A stretch of 64,000 nucleotides of DNA, taken from an uncultured Saprospiraceae bacterium (lineage in GTDB: Bacteria; Bacteroidota; Bacteroidia; Chitinophagales; Saprospiraceae). The DNA is taken from NCBI GenBank assembly GCA_943788055.1, contig CALSOU010000004.1, positions 301,881-365,880 of the forward strand, read 5' to 3'. The translations under genes were made by a program, and so were the position numbers. Every line of letters begins with the position of its first letter. Within the stretch, counting starts at the first letter, position 1. This document shows, piece by piece, positions 28,209 through 36,913 of this stretch. Under the pieces are notes generated by a model. That model ran no database searches. It was not told where the DNA came from and saw only the letters and a list, made by a program, of their open reading frames with translations.

Positions 28209-29546
28209 TCAGATCTTTAAGAGACTTCTTCGAGGATCTAGTTGGCGTATGTATAGCTCATGGGCTATAGCCCCAAAAAGTAATACGTACTCTACAGTGA
28301 TCGCCGGAAAATAATAAACACCTCCTTGGTAGTATTTGGCATAACTTAGCACGGCTAAAAACGACCAAAAGATAGCAAATCTATATCCCGAAAATACGGA
28401 AAGAAAAACCAATAAAGCTGTATACCATGGATGAACCGTTGTTGACAAGAAGTAGTATGCACTAAGTCCAAAAAGCATGCTGGTAGACAAAGATTCCAAA
28501 CTTGTCTTTTTCTCGAAAAATGCAATACTTAAAATAGTAATCGCTGCTAATATTGCTAAAGAGGGTCCTAGGCTTCCTATAATGTTATATCCCTTAATCC
28601 AGAATCCGACTGAGCGGATGAGGTAATATATACTAGCGTTGAATTCAAATTTCTGAAAATACAAATCAAGACCTTTCCCAAAGTTTTCGTAGTTCAACAA
28701 GAACATCGGAATAAAAAACAAGGCGAAGAACAGGGCAAACCAGCCGAAAAACTGGACCAGCTTATTGATTCGACGGTTTTGAATAAGGCGCTTGATTAGA
28801 AATGGTACTGCTATCAGCGTGATCAATTTGGCAGCGACAGAAAACGACAATGCAAATGCGGATATTATTGCCTTTTTGGGCCCACGAGCCCCACAAAAAA
28901 AGTAGTATAATAAAACAGAAAATCCGCTGATCATTACAAGCTCCATATGCAAATTACCCATCAATTCCACGATCACCAATGGATTGAGAAAGTACAACAG
29001 AATCAGACGAGGATCTTTATTGAAGTGTCTTAAAATTTTCAGCGCATAACGAACCGTTATAATATCAAATCCGAGTAACATAAGTTTTAAAACGATACTT
29101 TGACCAATGATGCTAGTTGGAATAATCAAAACTGTAATCGCAAACATTAACTGCAATATTGTCGGATATACAGAGTAGTATTCCGGCGAATTCATAGACT
29201 CAAGTAAGTAGTTTTGAAACGTAGCAAAATTTAAAGGCACATCAATAGGTAAATAAGCAAATGGATTTACAAATTCATTGATCAGCCAGCCATCCCATAT
29301 GAATCTATATATGTCATCACTCAAGAGCGGAAAAGCAAAAATCGCCGCAATGCGAATACCCCACCCTATATGCAATCCAGCTTTGACGGAGTCGATCGTT
29401 CGCAACAGAAAGAAAAAGGCGATAAAACTGATGCTATAGCCTGTAATGATAATCGGGAATTGATCAATATTCGCAAAAAAAAGTAGAATGAGGATACCTA
29501 GCACGTGCACAATCGTCCAAAGCATTGTTCTACTTGATTGAGTCAT
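28209..29546 (-). CDS. GT-C fold membrane glycosyltransferase (mannosyltransferase-like)
   Basis: 445 aa with 10-12 membrane helices. The first periplasmic loop carries LSDDIYRFIWDG, the acidic DD-x-YR motif of polyprenyl-phosphate-sugar dependent GT-C enzymes, followed by NPFAYLP and a YPT segment. Such enzymes move a hexose from a polyprenyl-phosphate carrier to an extracytoplasmic acceptor. It is last in a three-gene minus-strand operon (31720 to 28209); the first gene encodes a likely donor-making GT2. Acceptor and sugar are unknown. Confidence 0.8.
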   Translation of the reverse strand: MTQSSRTMLWTIVHVLGILILLFFANIDQFPIIITGYSISFIAFFFLLRTIDSVKAGLHIGWGIRIAAIFAFPLLSDDIYRFIWDGWLINEFVNPFAYLPIDVPLNFATFQNYLLESMNSPEYYSVYPTILQLMFAITVLIIPTSIIGQSIVLKLMLLGFDIITVRYALKILRHFNKDPRLILLYFLNPLVIVELMGNLHMELVMISGFSVLLYYFFCGARGPKKAIISAFALSFSVAAKLITLIAVPFLIKRLIQNRRINKLVQFFGWFALFFALFFIPMFLLNYENFGKGLDLYFQKFEFNASIYYLIRSVGFWIKGYNIIGSLGPSLAILAAITILSIAFFEKKTSLESLSTSMLFGLSAYYFLSTTVHPWYTALLVFLSVFSGYRFAIFWSFLAVLSYAKYYQGGVYYFPAITVEYVLLFGAIAHELYIRQLDPRRSLLKI

Positions 29547-29555
29547 GCCTTTACA

Positions 29556-31049
29556 TTATTTAAGCGTCAAGTGTTTGATTGAGAAAAAGCAGATCGTACC
29601 ATAACCAATGGCTAAAAGGATATGAAAGAATAAGAACTCAAGACTACCAACTTTGATCGACATAAAAATCGCTGCAACAAAGTAGATACTTAATAAACCT
29701 TCAAGTACCGTCGTAAAAGGGATACGGGTCGCCAAGTATTGCTTTTTATTAATCTTGTCAGAAATGTCCTTGATGTTAAACTTGGGAGTGCGAACAAAAG
29801 GAGATTTCTTACCTCGATATCCTTGTAGGACAGCGATCGAATTGTGCAGAGACAACCCCATCGATAGCGCTAGAAATACTGGAAATAGGAATAGAAATTT
29901 CCAAATATTGCGTTTACGATCTCCATCGGCCCAAGCGACTTTGACATTTCCTACATAATAAACTGCAACAATTGACAGCATACTTGTCAAAAATATGGCA
30001 AAGTACTGCGCATTAAAATGTATCGAATCAAGCAAGAATAGAACTGGTACACTAAATATTCCAACTACAAAAACACAAAGAAATATTGATGAAGATAGTA
30101 AGTGTAGGGTAGCGTGAAATTTCTTTCCAAATCCGAGATCAGCTTTCCATACTTTCGGTAGTAATTTCTTAGCCGTTTCCGCACCACCTTTCATCCATCT
30201 GTGCTGTTGTGACTTTAGGCCATTCATTTCAGCAGGAAGCTCAGCCGGAGATACTGTTTTTTCTAGATAGAATATTTTATATCCTTTCAATTGGGCACGT
30301 AGACTCAAGTCTAGATCCTCAGTAAGGGTATCTGCCTCCCATCCGCCAGCGTCTTCAATTGTTTTCTTACGCCACACACCACCTGTCCCATTAAATTGAA
30401 GGAAATAATTTGCATTCTCACGTCCAACTTGCTCAACAGTAAAATGCACATTGAGTTGGAATGCTTGAAGCTTGGTGATAATGGAATAGTCTTCATTGAT
30501 ATGGCCCCAGCGTGTTTGGACAACTCCAATTTCTGGATCTTTGAAATGAGGGATAGTTCGCCTTAGAAAATCTGGTTTAGGAAGAAAATCAGCGTCAAAA
30601 ATGGCAAAAAAATCACCCTTAGCATGTTTCATGTCTTCTTTGAGTGCGCCAGCTTTGTAGCCCTTCCTATCTTCGCGTAATACATGCACGATTTGAAAGC
30701 CCTTTGCTTTATATTCTGCTACTTTTCGTGCTGTGATATCGACCGTTTCATCCGTAGAATCATCTAGTACTCGTATTTCATACTTATCTTTCGGATAATC
30801 GAATTTAGTGATATTGTCGATCAGTCTTTCGACTACGTACATCTCGTTGAATATTGGAAGTTGAACAGTTACAAAGGGTAACGATTCGTCTGTCATTTCA
30901 ATCAGCTCTGAGCGCTTTTCATTTTTGTAATACTTAAAAAGCAAGTGAATTTGCATCAGGCAAAACGCTGCAATGTAAGTCAATGCAGTCAAGTATATGA
31001 TGAGCGTTATATAAGCGAATATGATCATAGTAATTTGAAGATAGTCCAT
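29556..31049 (-). CDS. Membrane-embedded processive family 2 glycosyltransferase (cellulose synthase-like)
   Basis: 497 aa. One N-terminal membrane helix pair, a cytosolic GT-A domain, then about four C-terminal helices. The full D, DxD, D, QxxRW set is present: VLDDSTDE, IFDADFLP, TEDLDLSLR and QQHRWMKGG, which marks processive synthases. The N-terminal PIFNEMYVVERL segment is common in bacterial beta-glucan or mannan synthase relatives. It overlaps the DPM-like gene by 25 bases. The product is unknown. Confidence 0.88.
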   Translation of the reverse strand: MDYLQITMIIFAYITLIIYLTALTYIAAFCLMQIHLLFKYYKNEKRSELIEMTDESLPFVTVQLPIFNEMYVVERLIDNITKFDYPKDKYEIRVLDDSTDETVDITARKVAEYKAKGFQIVHVLREDRKGYKAGALKEDMKHAKGDFFAIFDADFLPKPDFLRRTIPHFKDPEIGVVQTRWGHINEDYSIITKLQAFQLNVHFTVEQVGRENANYFLQFNGTGGVWRKKTIEDAGGWEADTLTEDLDLSLRAQLKGYKIFYLEKTVSPAELPAEMNGLKSQQHRWMKGGAETAKKLLPKVWKADLGFGKKFHATLHLLSSSIFLCVFVVGIFSVPVLFLLDSIHFNAQYFAIFLTSMLSIVAVYYVGNVKVAWADGDRKRNIWKFLFLFPVFLALSMGLSLHNSIAVLQGYRGKKSPFVRTPKFNIKDISDKINKKQYLATRIPFTTVLEGLLSIYFVAAIFMSIKVGSLEFLFFHILLAIGYGTICFFSIKHLTLK

Positions 31050-31720
31050 AAAATTTTGTGGCCAGCGAGGATAGTGCCTTTCACTGTTCCAGATACTTTT
31101 GACTGACCAATTCGCTTTCTATACTTTACAGGAATTTCCGTACAAGCGAGTCCTTGCTTTGCTGCTTTCACTTGCATTTCGACCGTCCAGCCGAAATCAG
31201 GGTCGTTCATTTCTAAATCAAGTAATGAACTGTAACGGATTGCTCTGAAGGGACCGAGATCAGTAAATTCATACTTGTAGAAAAGTCTTATAAGAGTAGT
31301 CGCAAGCCAGTTTCCAAAAATCTGTTGAGGAGTCATTGATCCTCGTTCAAGGTCGCCCGTGGCTCTTGATCCGATTACCATATCTATTTGCTTGTCCACA
31401 ATTGGATGGATCAACATTGGTATTTCTTCTGGATAGTCGGAATAATCTCCGTCTAGGAAAACGACGATATCTGGCTTTGTTTCAAGCTTTGTAATCTCAT
31501 TCATTCCTGCTAGACAAGCACTACCATATCCTTTGATTGGTGCATCAACAACTAATCCGCTATTCTCCGAAGCTACTTCTGCAGTCCTGTCTGTCGAATT
31601 ATTATTGCACACAAATACATTTCTTACCAAAGGACGAGGGATATCTCTAAGGACGTGCCCTATAGATTTCTCTTCATTAAATGCAGGTATGATGACGTCT
31701 ATGAGTGGAAGGTTAATCAT
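31025..31720 (-). CDS. Family 2 glycosyltransferase, polyprenyl-phosphate sugar synthase-like (DPM1-like)
   Basis: 231 aa. The GT-A domain has IPAFNEEKSIGHVL, CNNNSTDRTAEVA and VVFLDGDYSD (the DxD metal site), and a C-terminal PVKYRKRIGQSKVSG that matches dolichyl/undecaprenyl-phosphate sugar synthases. There is no membrane domain. It would load a nucleotide sugar onto polyprenyl phosphate for the GT-C enzyme in the same operon. A -7 box lies 8 bases before the ATG. Confidence 0.88.
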   Translation of the reverse strand: MINLPLIDVIIPAFNEEKSIGHVLRDIPRPLVRNVFVCNNNSTDRTAEVASENSGLVVDAPIKGYGSACLAGMNEITKLETKPDIVVFLDGDYSDYPEEIPMLIHPIVDKQIDMVIGSRATGDLERGSMTPQQIFGNWLATTLIRLFYKYEFTDLGPFRAIRYSSLLDLEMNDPDFGWTVEMQVKAAKQGLACTEIPVKYRKRIGQSKVSGTVKGTILAGHKILWTIFKLL

Positions 31721-31727
31721 ACTGCTG

Positions 31728-31735
31728 CAAAAGTA
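31728..31735 (-). promoter_or_regulatory. -7 promoter element of the glycosyltransferase operon
   Basis: On the minus strand TACTTTTG ends 7 bases before the ATG at 31720, so the transcript would be almost leaderless. Confidence 0.5.
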
Positions 31736-31848
31736 CGAATATCAAGATGATAATTTTTCTTTTTTGATCGGTGGGCAGGGCGCTATCCTATTAATTTTGC
31801 TGTTTTTCCGCTTGCTTTGTCTCTCAGCGGCTATATTCGAATCAAATT

Positions 31849-33321
31849 TTATTGAATTTTAATCTTTTCTGCTAGATCTCTTTTGAGGCGAATTCGCTTG
31901 TTGAGGTACAAGAGGTCGATCGACCCGCTTGTTTTTCGTTGGACTTTAAAATTTGTATGTGGAAGAATTCCTAGTTCCCACAGGGCAGAATCGATTTCAT
32001 CACTAATCTGATCTTTGATGATTATATAGTTTCTATTTAATGCGGCTTCATGGAGCATAATGGTCTGTTTTTTTGGAATCGGAGATCCGTGCGGATCGAT
32101 TTCAGGATATCCTAGACTGGCATCTACTTCGTCTAGAATTTCTTTTGAAAGGTGATGCTCAAGGCGATCAGCTTCGTCGTGTATTTCATTATCGTTCATT
32201 CCCATACTACTAACCAAATAACTTTCCCATAGTCTATGGGCTCTCATAAGCTGGTTGGCTTTGTGGGCACCTGCCTGGGAGAGGTAAATCTTATTGTTCT
32301 CCTGGCGCAGTATATCGGACTTCAGCATTTTGCTCAGATGCGTTTCCAATTTAGTTGATGACATACCCAATTTAAGACCAATTTTTTCAGTAGCGAGCGG
32401 CACTGCTGCTCCTTGTTTGATTGCTTGGCGTAAAATATCTTCCTGTTCGATCGTTCTTCTTGAAGCCAGTTTTCGGAAATAGCGAAAGATCAATCCTTTT
32501 GAAGGTGAAAGGAATACCACTAGCAAATAAATAGCAGTTGCCGTTACTGCCATAGCAGGTCCAGGGTTTGTATCAAAAATAATCGAAATCAACATGCCGA
32601 TATTGGCAGATAAAAGACCAAGAATCGCAGAAATGATGATGACATTTTTTAGACGATTGGCAAGTAGTAGAGCAGTAGATGAAGGTGTAATTAACATAGC
32701 GACAACTAGGATTACACCTACGCTACTCAAAGCTGAAACAACGGCAAAGGACAGAAGGAACATCAAAAAGTAATGAACTGTCTTCACGTTTATCCCCATC
32801 GTTTTGGCAATGGTTTGCTGAAAAGTTGTAATAAAAAGGTAGCGATAGAAAATAAAGACGCTCAACAAAACAAAAATCATGACACCAGCCGTCATGCAGA
32901 TATCGACATCGGAAATGCCGAGTGCTTCTCCAAAAAGAAAATCAGTCAGATCCAAGTGCACACCTCGCTGCGAAATCTTAGATATTCCCATGACGCCTAT
33001 TGCAAACATACAAGTGAATACAATACCTATGGCCGCATCGTTCTTGGTCTGCGCATACTGCTGTATCCAAGTAATACCAAATGCAGTCATTAGACCAGCT
33101 AGAACACTACCAACAAAAAAGCCTACCACGTTGTATCCAACAATCAGAAATGCGACAAAAATACCTGGTAAAATCGCATGGGCCAATGCATCTCCAATTA
33201 AAGACATGTTTCTTAACACAATGAATGAGCCTAACACACCACAAGTGATTCCCACCATGGAGGAAGTAATGATTGCTCGCAACGCCCAAGGGGCAGATAA
33301 TTGCTCAAATAGCTCTAGCAT
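31849..33321 (-). CDS. Metal ABC transporter permease fused to a DtxR/MntR-type regulator domain
   Basis: 490 aa. Residues 1-285 form an ABC-3 permease of the TroC/ZnuB type with 8-9 helices (SSMVGITCGVLGSFIVL, LIGDALAHAILPGIF). From about 300 comes a winged helix, then a DtxR dimerisation/metal domain (HRLWESYLV, IHDEADRLEHHLS, DPHGSPIP), then a C-terminal FeoA/SH3-like domain (LGILPHTNFKV). The permease imports Mn, Zn or Fe; the fused part is likely a metal sensor. An Asp occupies the spot of DtxR Cys102, as acidic residues do in Mn-type regulators. ATPase and binding-protein genes are not adjacent. Confidence 0.9.
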   Translation of the reverse strand: MLELFEQLSAPWALRAIITSSMVGITCGVLGSFIVLRNMSLIGDALAHAILPGIFVAFLIVGYNVVGFFVGSVLAGLMTAFGITWIQQYAQTKNDAAIGIVFTCMFAIGVMGISKISQRGVHLDLTDFLFGEALGISDVDICMTAGVMIFVLLSVFIFYRYLFITTFQQTIAKTMGINVKTVHYFLMFLLSFAVVSALSSVGVILVVAMLITPSSTALLLANRLKNVIIISAILGLLSANIGMLISIIFDTNPGPAMAVTATAIYLLVVFLSPSKGLIFRYFRKLASRRTIEQEDILRQAIKQGAAVPLATEKIGLKLGMSSTKLETHLSKMLKSDILRQENNKIYLSQAGAHKANQLMRAHRLWESYLVSSMGMNDNEIHDEADRLEHHLSKEILDEVDASLGYPEIDPHGSPIPKKQTIMLHEAALNRNYIIIKDQISDEIDSALWELGILPHTNFKVQRKTSGSIDLLYLNKRIRLKRDLAEKIKIQ

Positions 33322-33325
33322 AAAG

Positions 33326-33359
33326 CAAAATTAGTATTTTGAAGTACAATTTTAGGCAA
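33326..33359 (-). promoter_or_regulatory. Promoter of the metal permease/regulator gene
   Basis: On the minus strand a TTG (33359-33357) lies 23 bases before TAATTTTG (33333-33326). The box ends 4 bases before the ATG, so initiation would be close to leaderless. The -33 region abuts the palindromic operator. Confidence 0.45.
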
Positions 33360-33360
33360 T

Positions 33361-33398
33361 ATCTAAAAATATTTTTAGATTAGTCTAAAAATCTAAAA
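33361..33398. promoter_or_regulatory. Tandem palindromic operator, probably for the DtxR-type domain
   Basis: ATCTAAAAAT/ATTTTTAGAT (33361-33380) is a perfect 20-bp palindrome. It overlaps a second inverted repeat TTTTTAGA-ttag-TCTAAAAA (33372-33391) and is followed by a further TCTAAAAG half-site. DtxR/MntR-family operators have the same build (TTAG/CTAA-type inverted repeats). It overlaps the 3' end of ppx and adjoins the -33 region of the permease gene, the right place for autorepression. Confidence 0.6.
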
Positions 33399-34311
33399 GC
33401 TCTTCGGCAACAAGTCCTTCCTTCACAGCATATTTACTGATAGTCAGTTTGGTAGCTGGCATAGTTCTTATTATCCAACCCATCAGAATAAATGCTACTA
33501 CAATTAGTTTGGCACGTTGACTCGGAAGTCCTTTCATATCTAGGCGATCAGCCAATGAACTATGTAGAATAAGATTATGAATATTCCAAAAATCAGCGAT
33601 ATCAACTTCATTACCTGTCAACTCTGGTGGATATTTACCCTGTTTGATGGCTGATATTAATTCAAACGATCCTGAGGCACCGATGAGATAGTTGATTTCT
33701 TGCGAGGCCAAATAGTCAACTAGACTTTTGCAGTTGTTCTTTAGGTAATCTTCCAAATTCTCTACCTCTTCATCCTCAATAGGTTCCTCGTGTTTGAACT
33801 TGTTATGCAATACTCCGACACCTACTGGAAAACTATCGAGCCATTTGATTTCTTGATTTTTTATGTGTATGAATTCCACACTTCCTCCACCGATATCCAT
33901 GATTAAAGCGTTATCAATAGGAGCCTTTGATTCCCACTGGACGCCTTTTGCTATAAGTTCAGCTTCTCGTTTGCCAGATATCACTTCGACCTTGGCATTT
34001 AGAGTTTCTTCGATAAAAGTAGCTAAGTCAGGCCCATTTGATGCAACTCGTAGCGCTTCAGTTCCTATAATCAAGGTATTATCTGGATGGTATGTTGAGA
34101 GAGTTTTTCCAAAATCAAGGATCGCATCTTTGGCTCTTTCAATCGAACTCTCAGCAATTGTTTTAATGCCCTTTTGAGATAGAAAAACATGATGCCTTTT
34201 TCTATACTGTTCGCTCACTATTTTACCTGTCCGCCTAAAAAGTACAAGGTGAAAGGTGTTCGTTCCTAGATCAATGACCGCGATTGATTTATTATTCGGG
34301 TCTACGAACAT
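33385..34311 (-). CDS. Ppx/GppA-family exopolyphosphatase/pppGpp phosphatase
   Basis: 308 aa, the short single-module form. ASKHA-type phosphate-binding motifs are clear: VIDLGTNTFHLVL at the N terminus, IGTEALRVASNG, and IMDIGGGSVEF in the middle. The C-terminal HD-like extension of full Ppx is missing, as in many Bacteroidetes. It hydrolyses polyphosphate or (p)ppGpp. Its start overlaps the upstream lipoprotein gene by 20 bases, which suggests coupling. Confidence 0.9.
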   Translation of the reverse strand: MFVDPNNKSIAVIDLGTNTFHLVLFRRTGKIVSEQYRKRHHVFLSQKGIKTIAESSIERAKDAILDFGKTLSTYHPDNTLIIGTEALRVASNGPDLATFIEETLNAKVEVISGKREAELIAKGVQWESKAPIDNALIMDIGGGSVEFIHIKNQEIKWLDSFPVGVGVLHNKFKHEEPIEDEEVENLEDYLKNNCKSLVDYLASQEINYLIGASGSFELISAIKQGKYPPELTGNEVDIADFWNIHNLILHSSLADRLDMKGLPSQRAKLIVVAFILMGWIIRTMPATKLTISKYAVKEGLVAEELLDF

Positions 34312-34789
34312 TCTGTGCTTGTTGAAATAAATTTCTTATGAAATTGTATCCTTCCTCTGAATGACTAGATCGATACGTTTTCTTATTATCTATAAAATAC
34401 TCTACATATTGGCAATTCTCCGTCATGTACATTTCCGTTTCACAAAGGATGTTACCTTCTGACAGAAATGTTAGTCGCAAAGGAGAACGGCATGTATCGT
34501 TGTACATTTTTGCGGCGCCTGGACTCAAAGTCGAAATAAATCCTTGCGTTGCAGGCTTTTCGTCCTGTGAGATAGAAAAATTGGTATATCTGAAAAAGTA
34601 ATCTATATGATCCACTTTTTCGTAGATTTCATAAAGAAAATCTGTTGGAACAGGAGGTAGAGCTTGTGACTGCGTGACTATCGCTTCGTTGTTTACTCGC
34701 GAACTAGAGTTTTTGCTTTCTTTGCATGAAGTTGAAAGAATCGTGATTAAGCAAACTATCAAAAGGAGAGTAAGATACTTAAACTGCAT
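34292..34789 (-). CDS. Hypothetical lipoprotein
   Basis: 165 aa with a lipoprotein signal ending at Cys22 (ITILSTSC). I do not recognise the mature domain; it contains EIYEKVDHIDYFFRYTNFS and a C-terminal segment predicted to be mixed strand/helix. The ATG at 34789 is chosen because a perfect -7 box (34812-34805) overlaps the alternative TTG at 34807. It overlaps the ppx gene and probably shares its transcript. Confidence 0.7.
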   Translation of the reverse strand: MQFKYLTLLLIVCLITILSTSCKESKNSSSRVNNEAIVTQSQALPPVPTDFLYEIYEKVDHIDYFFRYTNFSISQDEKPATQGFISTLSPGAAKMYNDTCRSPLRLTFLSEGNILCETEMYMTENCQYVEYFIDNKKTYRSSHSEEGYNFIRNLFQQAQNVRRPE

Positions 34790-34804
34790 GTGATTTTTTG
34801 TTTG

Positions 34805-34812
34805 CAAATATA
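34805..34812 (-). promoter_or_regulatory. -7 promoter element for the lipoprotein-ppx pair
   Basis: Minus-strand TATATTTG matches TAnnTTTG exactly and ends 15 bases before the ATG at 34789. Confidence 0.5.
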
Positions 34813-34827
34813 AAGAGATACACTCAA

Positions 34828-35448
34828 CTATAATTGGTAACCTACACGTAAGGTCAAAAAATAGGAAAGAAACTGTTGAACGTCGTTTGCTCCTGAATTC
34901 TCTGCAACATAAAATGGAGCGATAGATCTTGTATATCTAAAACTGCAAAACAAATTCTCAGTTATATGATATCCTGCACCTAAAAGCCATGAAACGTCGG
35001 TCGTTCGAAAATCTTCAATTAATTCTGGTTGATCGCTACCTGTTATGTTTGCAGTTATTAACCTACCTGGAGCTATACCACCTTCTATCCATACTTGATA
35101 GTATTCTTTGTCTTCTTGGTACCAGTCATATAGTTTATAAACAACCGGCAGTGAGATGTAATCAATGCGTATGCTACCATTGGGGACGCCATCACGCCTA
35201 AACAGACCATTCTTACTCCCTCTTTGAGAGTACAAGAATTCTGTACTAATCATCATGTTGGGCTTTATATTAACTCCGATTCCTATTCCCGCCGAAAGAC
35301 CAAGTTTGTTGTAACCAACTTCAAAATCTCCGTCTATCTGACCTGCATTGAGACCTGTCAATACCGACGCTTTAAATGTCTGAGCATCAATTCTGACTAA
35401 GCTTGTTACTAAGCAAAACGCAATTGATAATACCTTGAAATAATTCAT
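34828..35448 (-). CDS. Outer-membrane beta-barrel protein (PorT-like, OMP_b-brl family)
   Basis: 206 aa. A signal peptide (ending around RIDAQ) is followed by eight alternating strands with glycine turns (GLSAGIGIGVNIKPNMMIS, LGAGYHITENLFCSFRYT) and a C-terminal aromatic-rich strand (SYFLTLRVGYQL). This is the small barrel type common in Bacteroidetes; the role is unknown. It lies 38 bases upstream of the lipoprotein gene but has its own -7 box between. Confidence 0.8.
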   Translation of the reverse strand: MNYFKVLSIAFCLVTSLVRIDAQTFKASVLTGLNAGQIDGDFEVGYNKLGLSAGIGIGVNIKPNMMISTEFLYSQRGSKNGLFRRDGVPNGSIRIDYISLPVVYKLYDWYQEDKEYYQVWIEGGIAPGRLITANITGSDQPELIEDFRTTDVSWLLGAGYHITENLFCSFRYTRSIAPFYVAENSGANDVQQFLSYFLTLRVGYQL

Positions 35449-35452
35449 GACA

Positions 35453-35460
35453 CAAATTTA
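35453..35460 (-). promoter_or_regulatory. -7 promoter element before the beta-barrel gene
   Basis: Minus-strand TAAATTTG matches TAnnTTTG exactly and ends only 4 bases before the ATG at 35448, implying a leaderless or near-leaderless message. Confidence 0.45.
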
Positions 35461-35640
35461 AGATTTATCTTTTCATATTCGATAACGATTCGAAATCATA
35501 TTTCGTAGTGCAATGAGACTTTTTTAGGGCAGATAGCGTTCGATTGCCTAGAGATTCCTATACTTTTTACAACAAATTAGAATGAAGATTATTTATACTT
35601 TTACGTAGACAATAAGTATTCGAAACTTTAATTCTAACTA

Positions 35641-35943
35641 GTGAAATTAACCCGGTATACATTAAAAAAGCTTGAGGCAGTCTTAGAGGAGCTTGGCTAT
35701 GAAGTTATATATGAGAAGGGGAACTTCAAAAGTGGATATTGCCTAGTTGAAAATAAGACTGTAGCGGTGATTAATAAGTTTTTTGACGTTGAGGCAAGAA
35801 TCCATTGTATAATTGATATCCTAGACAACATTGATTACGAACGAGATATTTTGACCCCAGAGTCAAAGGTATTTTTGAAAAAAGCTTTTTACAAAGAACC
35901 GAACCTACCAATTTCTGGGTTCACCGAAAATGAGAAACCCTAA
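35641..35943 (+). CDS. Conserved small protein of unknown function, coupled to a MBL-fold hydrolase
   Basis: 100 aa, GTG start. I recognise the pattern (KLTRYTLKKLEAVLEELGYEV, FKSGYCLVENKTVAVINKFF) as a small conserved Bacteroidetes protein without known function. No signal or membrane segment. Its TAA overlaps the ATG of the next gene (TAATG), so translation is coupled. A near -7 box (TACTTTTA, 35596-35603) lies upstream. Confidence 0.75.
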   Translation: MKLTRYTLKKLEAVLEELGYEVIYEKGNFKSGYCLVENKTVAVINKFFDVEARIHCIIDILDNIDYERDILTPESKVFLKKAFYKEPNLPISGFTENEKP

Positions 35944-36710
35944 TGTTAGATATCACTTTTCTAGGAACAGGTACCTCTCAAGGTGTCCCGGTCATTAACT
36001 GTCCATGCGATGTTTGTCAATCCGAAGATCCAAGAGATAAAAGGTTGAGATCATCAATATCTATATCAGATGGAGACAAGAATATTGTGATAGATGTGGG
36101 TCCAGACTTTCGTTCTCAATTACTTCGCAATCCTCTTTCGAGAATAGATGCGGTCTTTATCACACATGAGCACAACGATCATGTTGCTGGAATGGATGAT
36201 CTGCGGCCATTCAATTTCTTGCAGCAAGCTCATATTCCAGTTTTTGCGTGCGAACGGGTAATAAAGGAGCTAAAAGTGCGCTATTACTATGCTTTTATGG
36301 ACAAGTCATACCCGGGAGCACCAGGATATCAAATCAATCCGATCAAGCATGGAGATACATGGGAAGTGGGTAATATGAAGTGTAAAGCTTTTGAGGTTAT
36401 GCATGGAAATCTACCAATAATCTGCTATCGTATCAATGATTTTGTTTACATAACCGATGCTAAGACAATTTCCGAGTCATCCAGAGAAATCATTCGAGGA
36501 TGTCAGGTGATGGTTGTCAACGCCTTGAGAAGGCAAGATCATTGGTCCCACCATACATTGGGAGAAGCGGTCAATTTTGCTGAAGAAATTGGAGCACCCA
36601 TTACATATTTTACTCATATGTCACATCTTATGGGTCAACATAGTATCATCGAAAATCAGCTCCCCAAGGGCATGATGTTTGCCCAAGATGGCCTCGCAAT
36701 TAAATGCTAG
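35943..36710 (+). CDS. Metallo-beta-lactamase-fold hydrolase (PhnP-like)
   Basis: 255 aa. The fold's metal motif is THEHNDHVAGMDD (HxHxDH), with further ligands in EVMHGNLP, YITDAKTI and the C-terminal THMSHLMGQH. The opening LGTGTSQGVPVINCPCDVC is typical of the PhnP-like phosphodiesterase subgroup, where the cysteines can bind an extra zinc. The substrate is unknown; cyclic phosphodiesters are likely from the family. It is coupled to the small gene before it. Confidence 0.88.
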   Translation: MLDITFLGTGTSQGVPVINCPCDVCQSEDPRDKRLRSSISISDGDKNIVIDVGPDFRSQLLRNPLSRIDAVFITHEHNDHVAGMDDLRPFNFLQQAHIPVFACERVIKELKVRYYYAFMDKSYPGAPGYQINPIKHGDTWEVGNMKCKAFEVMHGNLPIICYRINDFVYITDAKTISESSREIIRGCQVMVVNALRRQDHWSHHTLGEAVNFAEEIGAPITYFTHMSHLMGQHSIIENQLPKGMMFAQDGLAIKC

Positions 36711-36913
36711 ACTACCTTAGAATTTGACAATTCTTGAAATAAAAGCCTTAAATGTCGGCTTGAAAAAGAAATAAAGTTATAATCGCTTAAATTTCAGTTT
36801 TGTCGCTACTATTGCTAATTTAGAGAAAGATTGATGAACACTTGGAGAGACTTCTTGTTTACAGCTTGCTGCAAGAGTATTGTGTCTTACACATTGTATG
36901 TCAGAAAGTTAGT

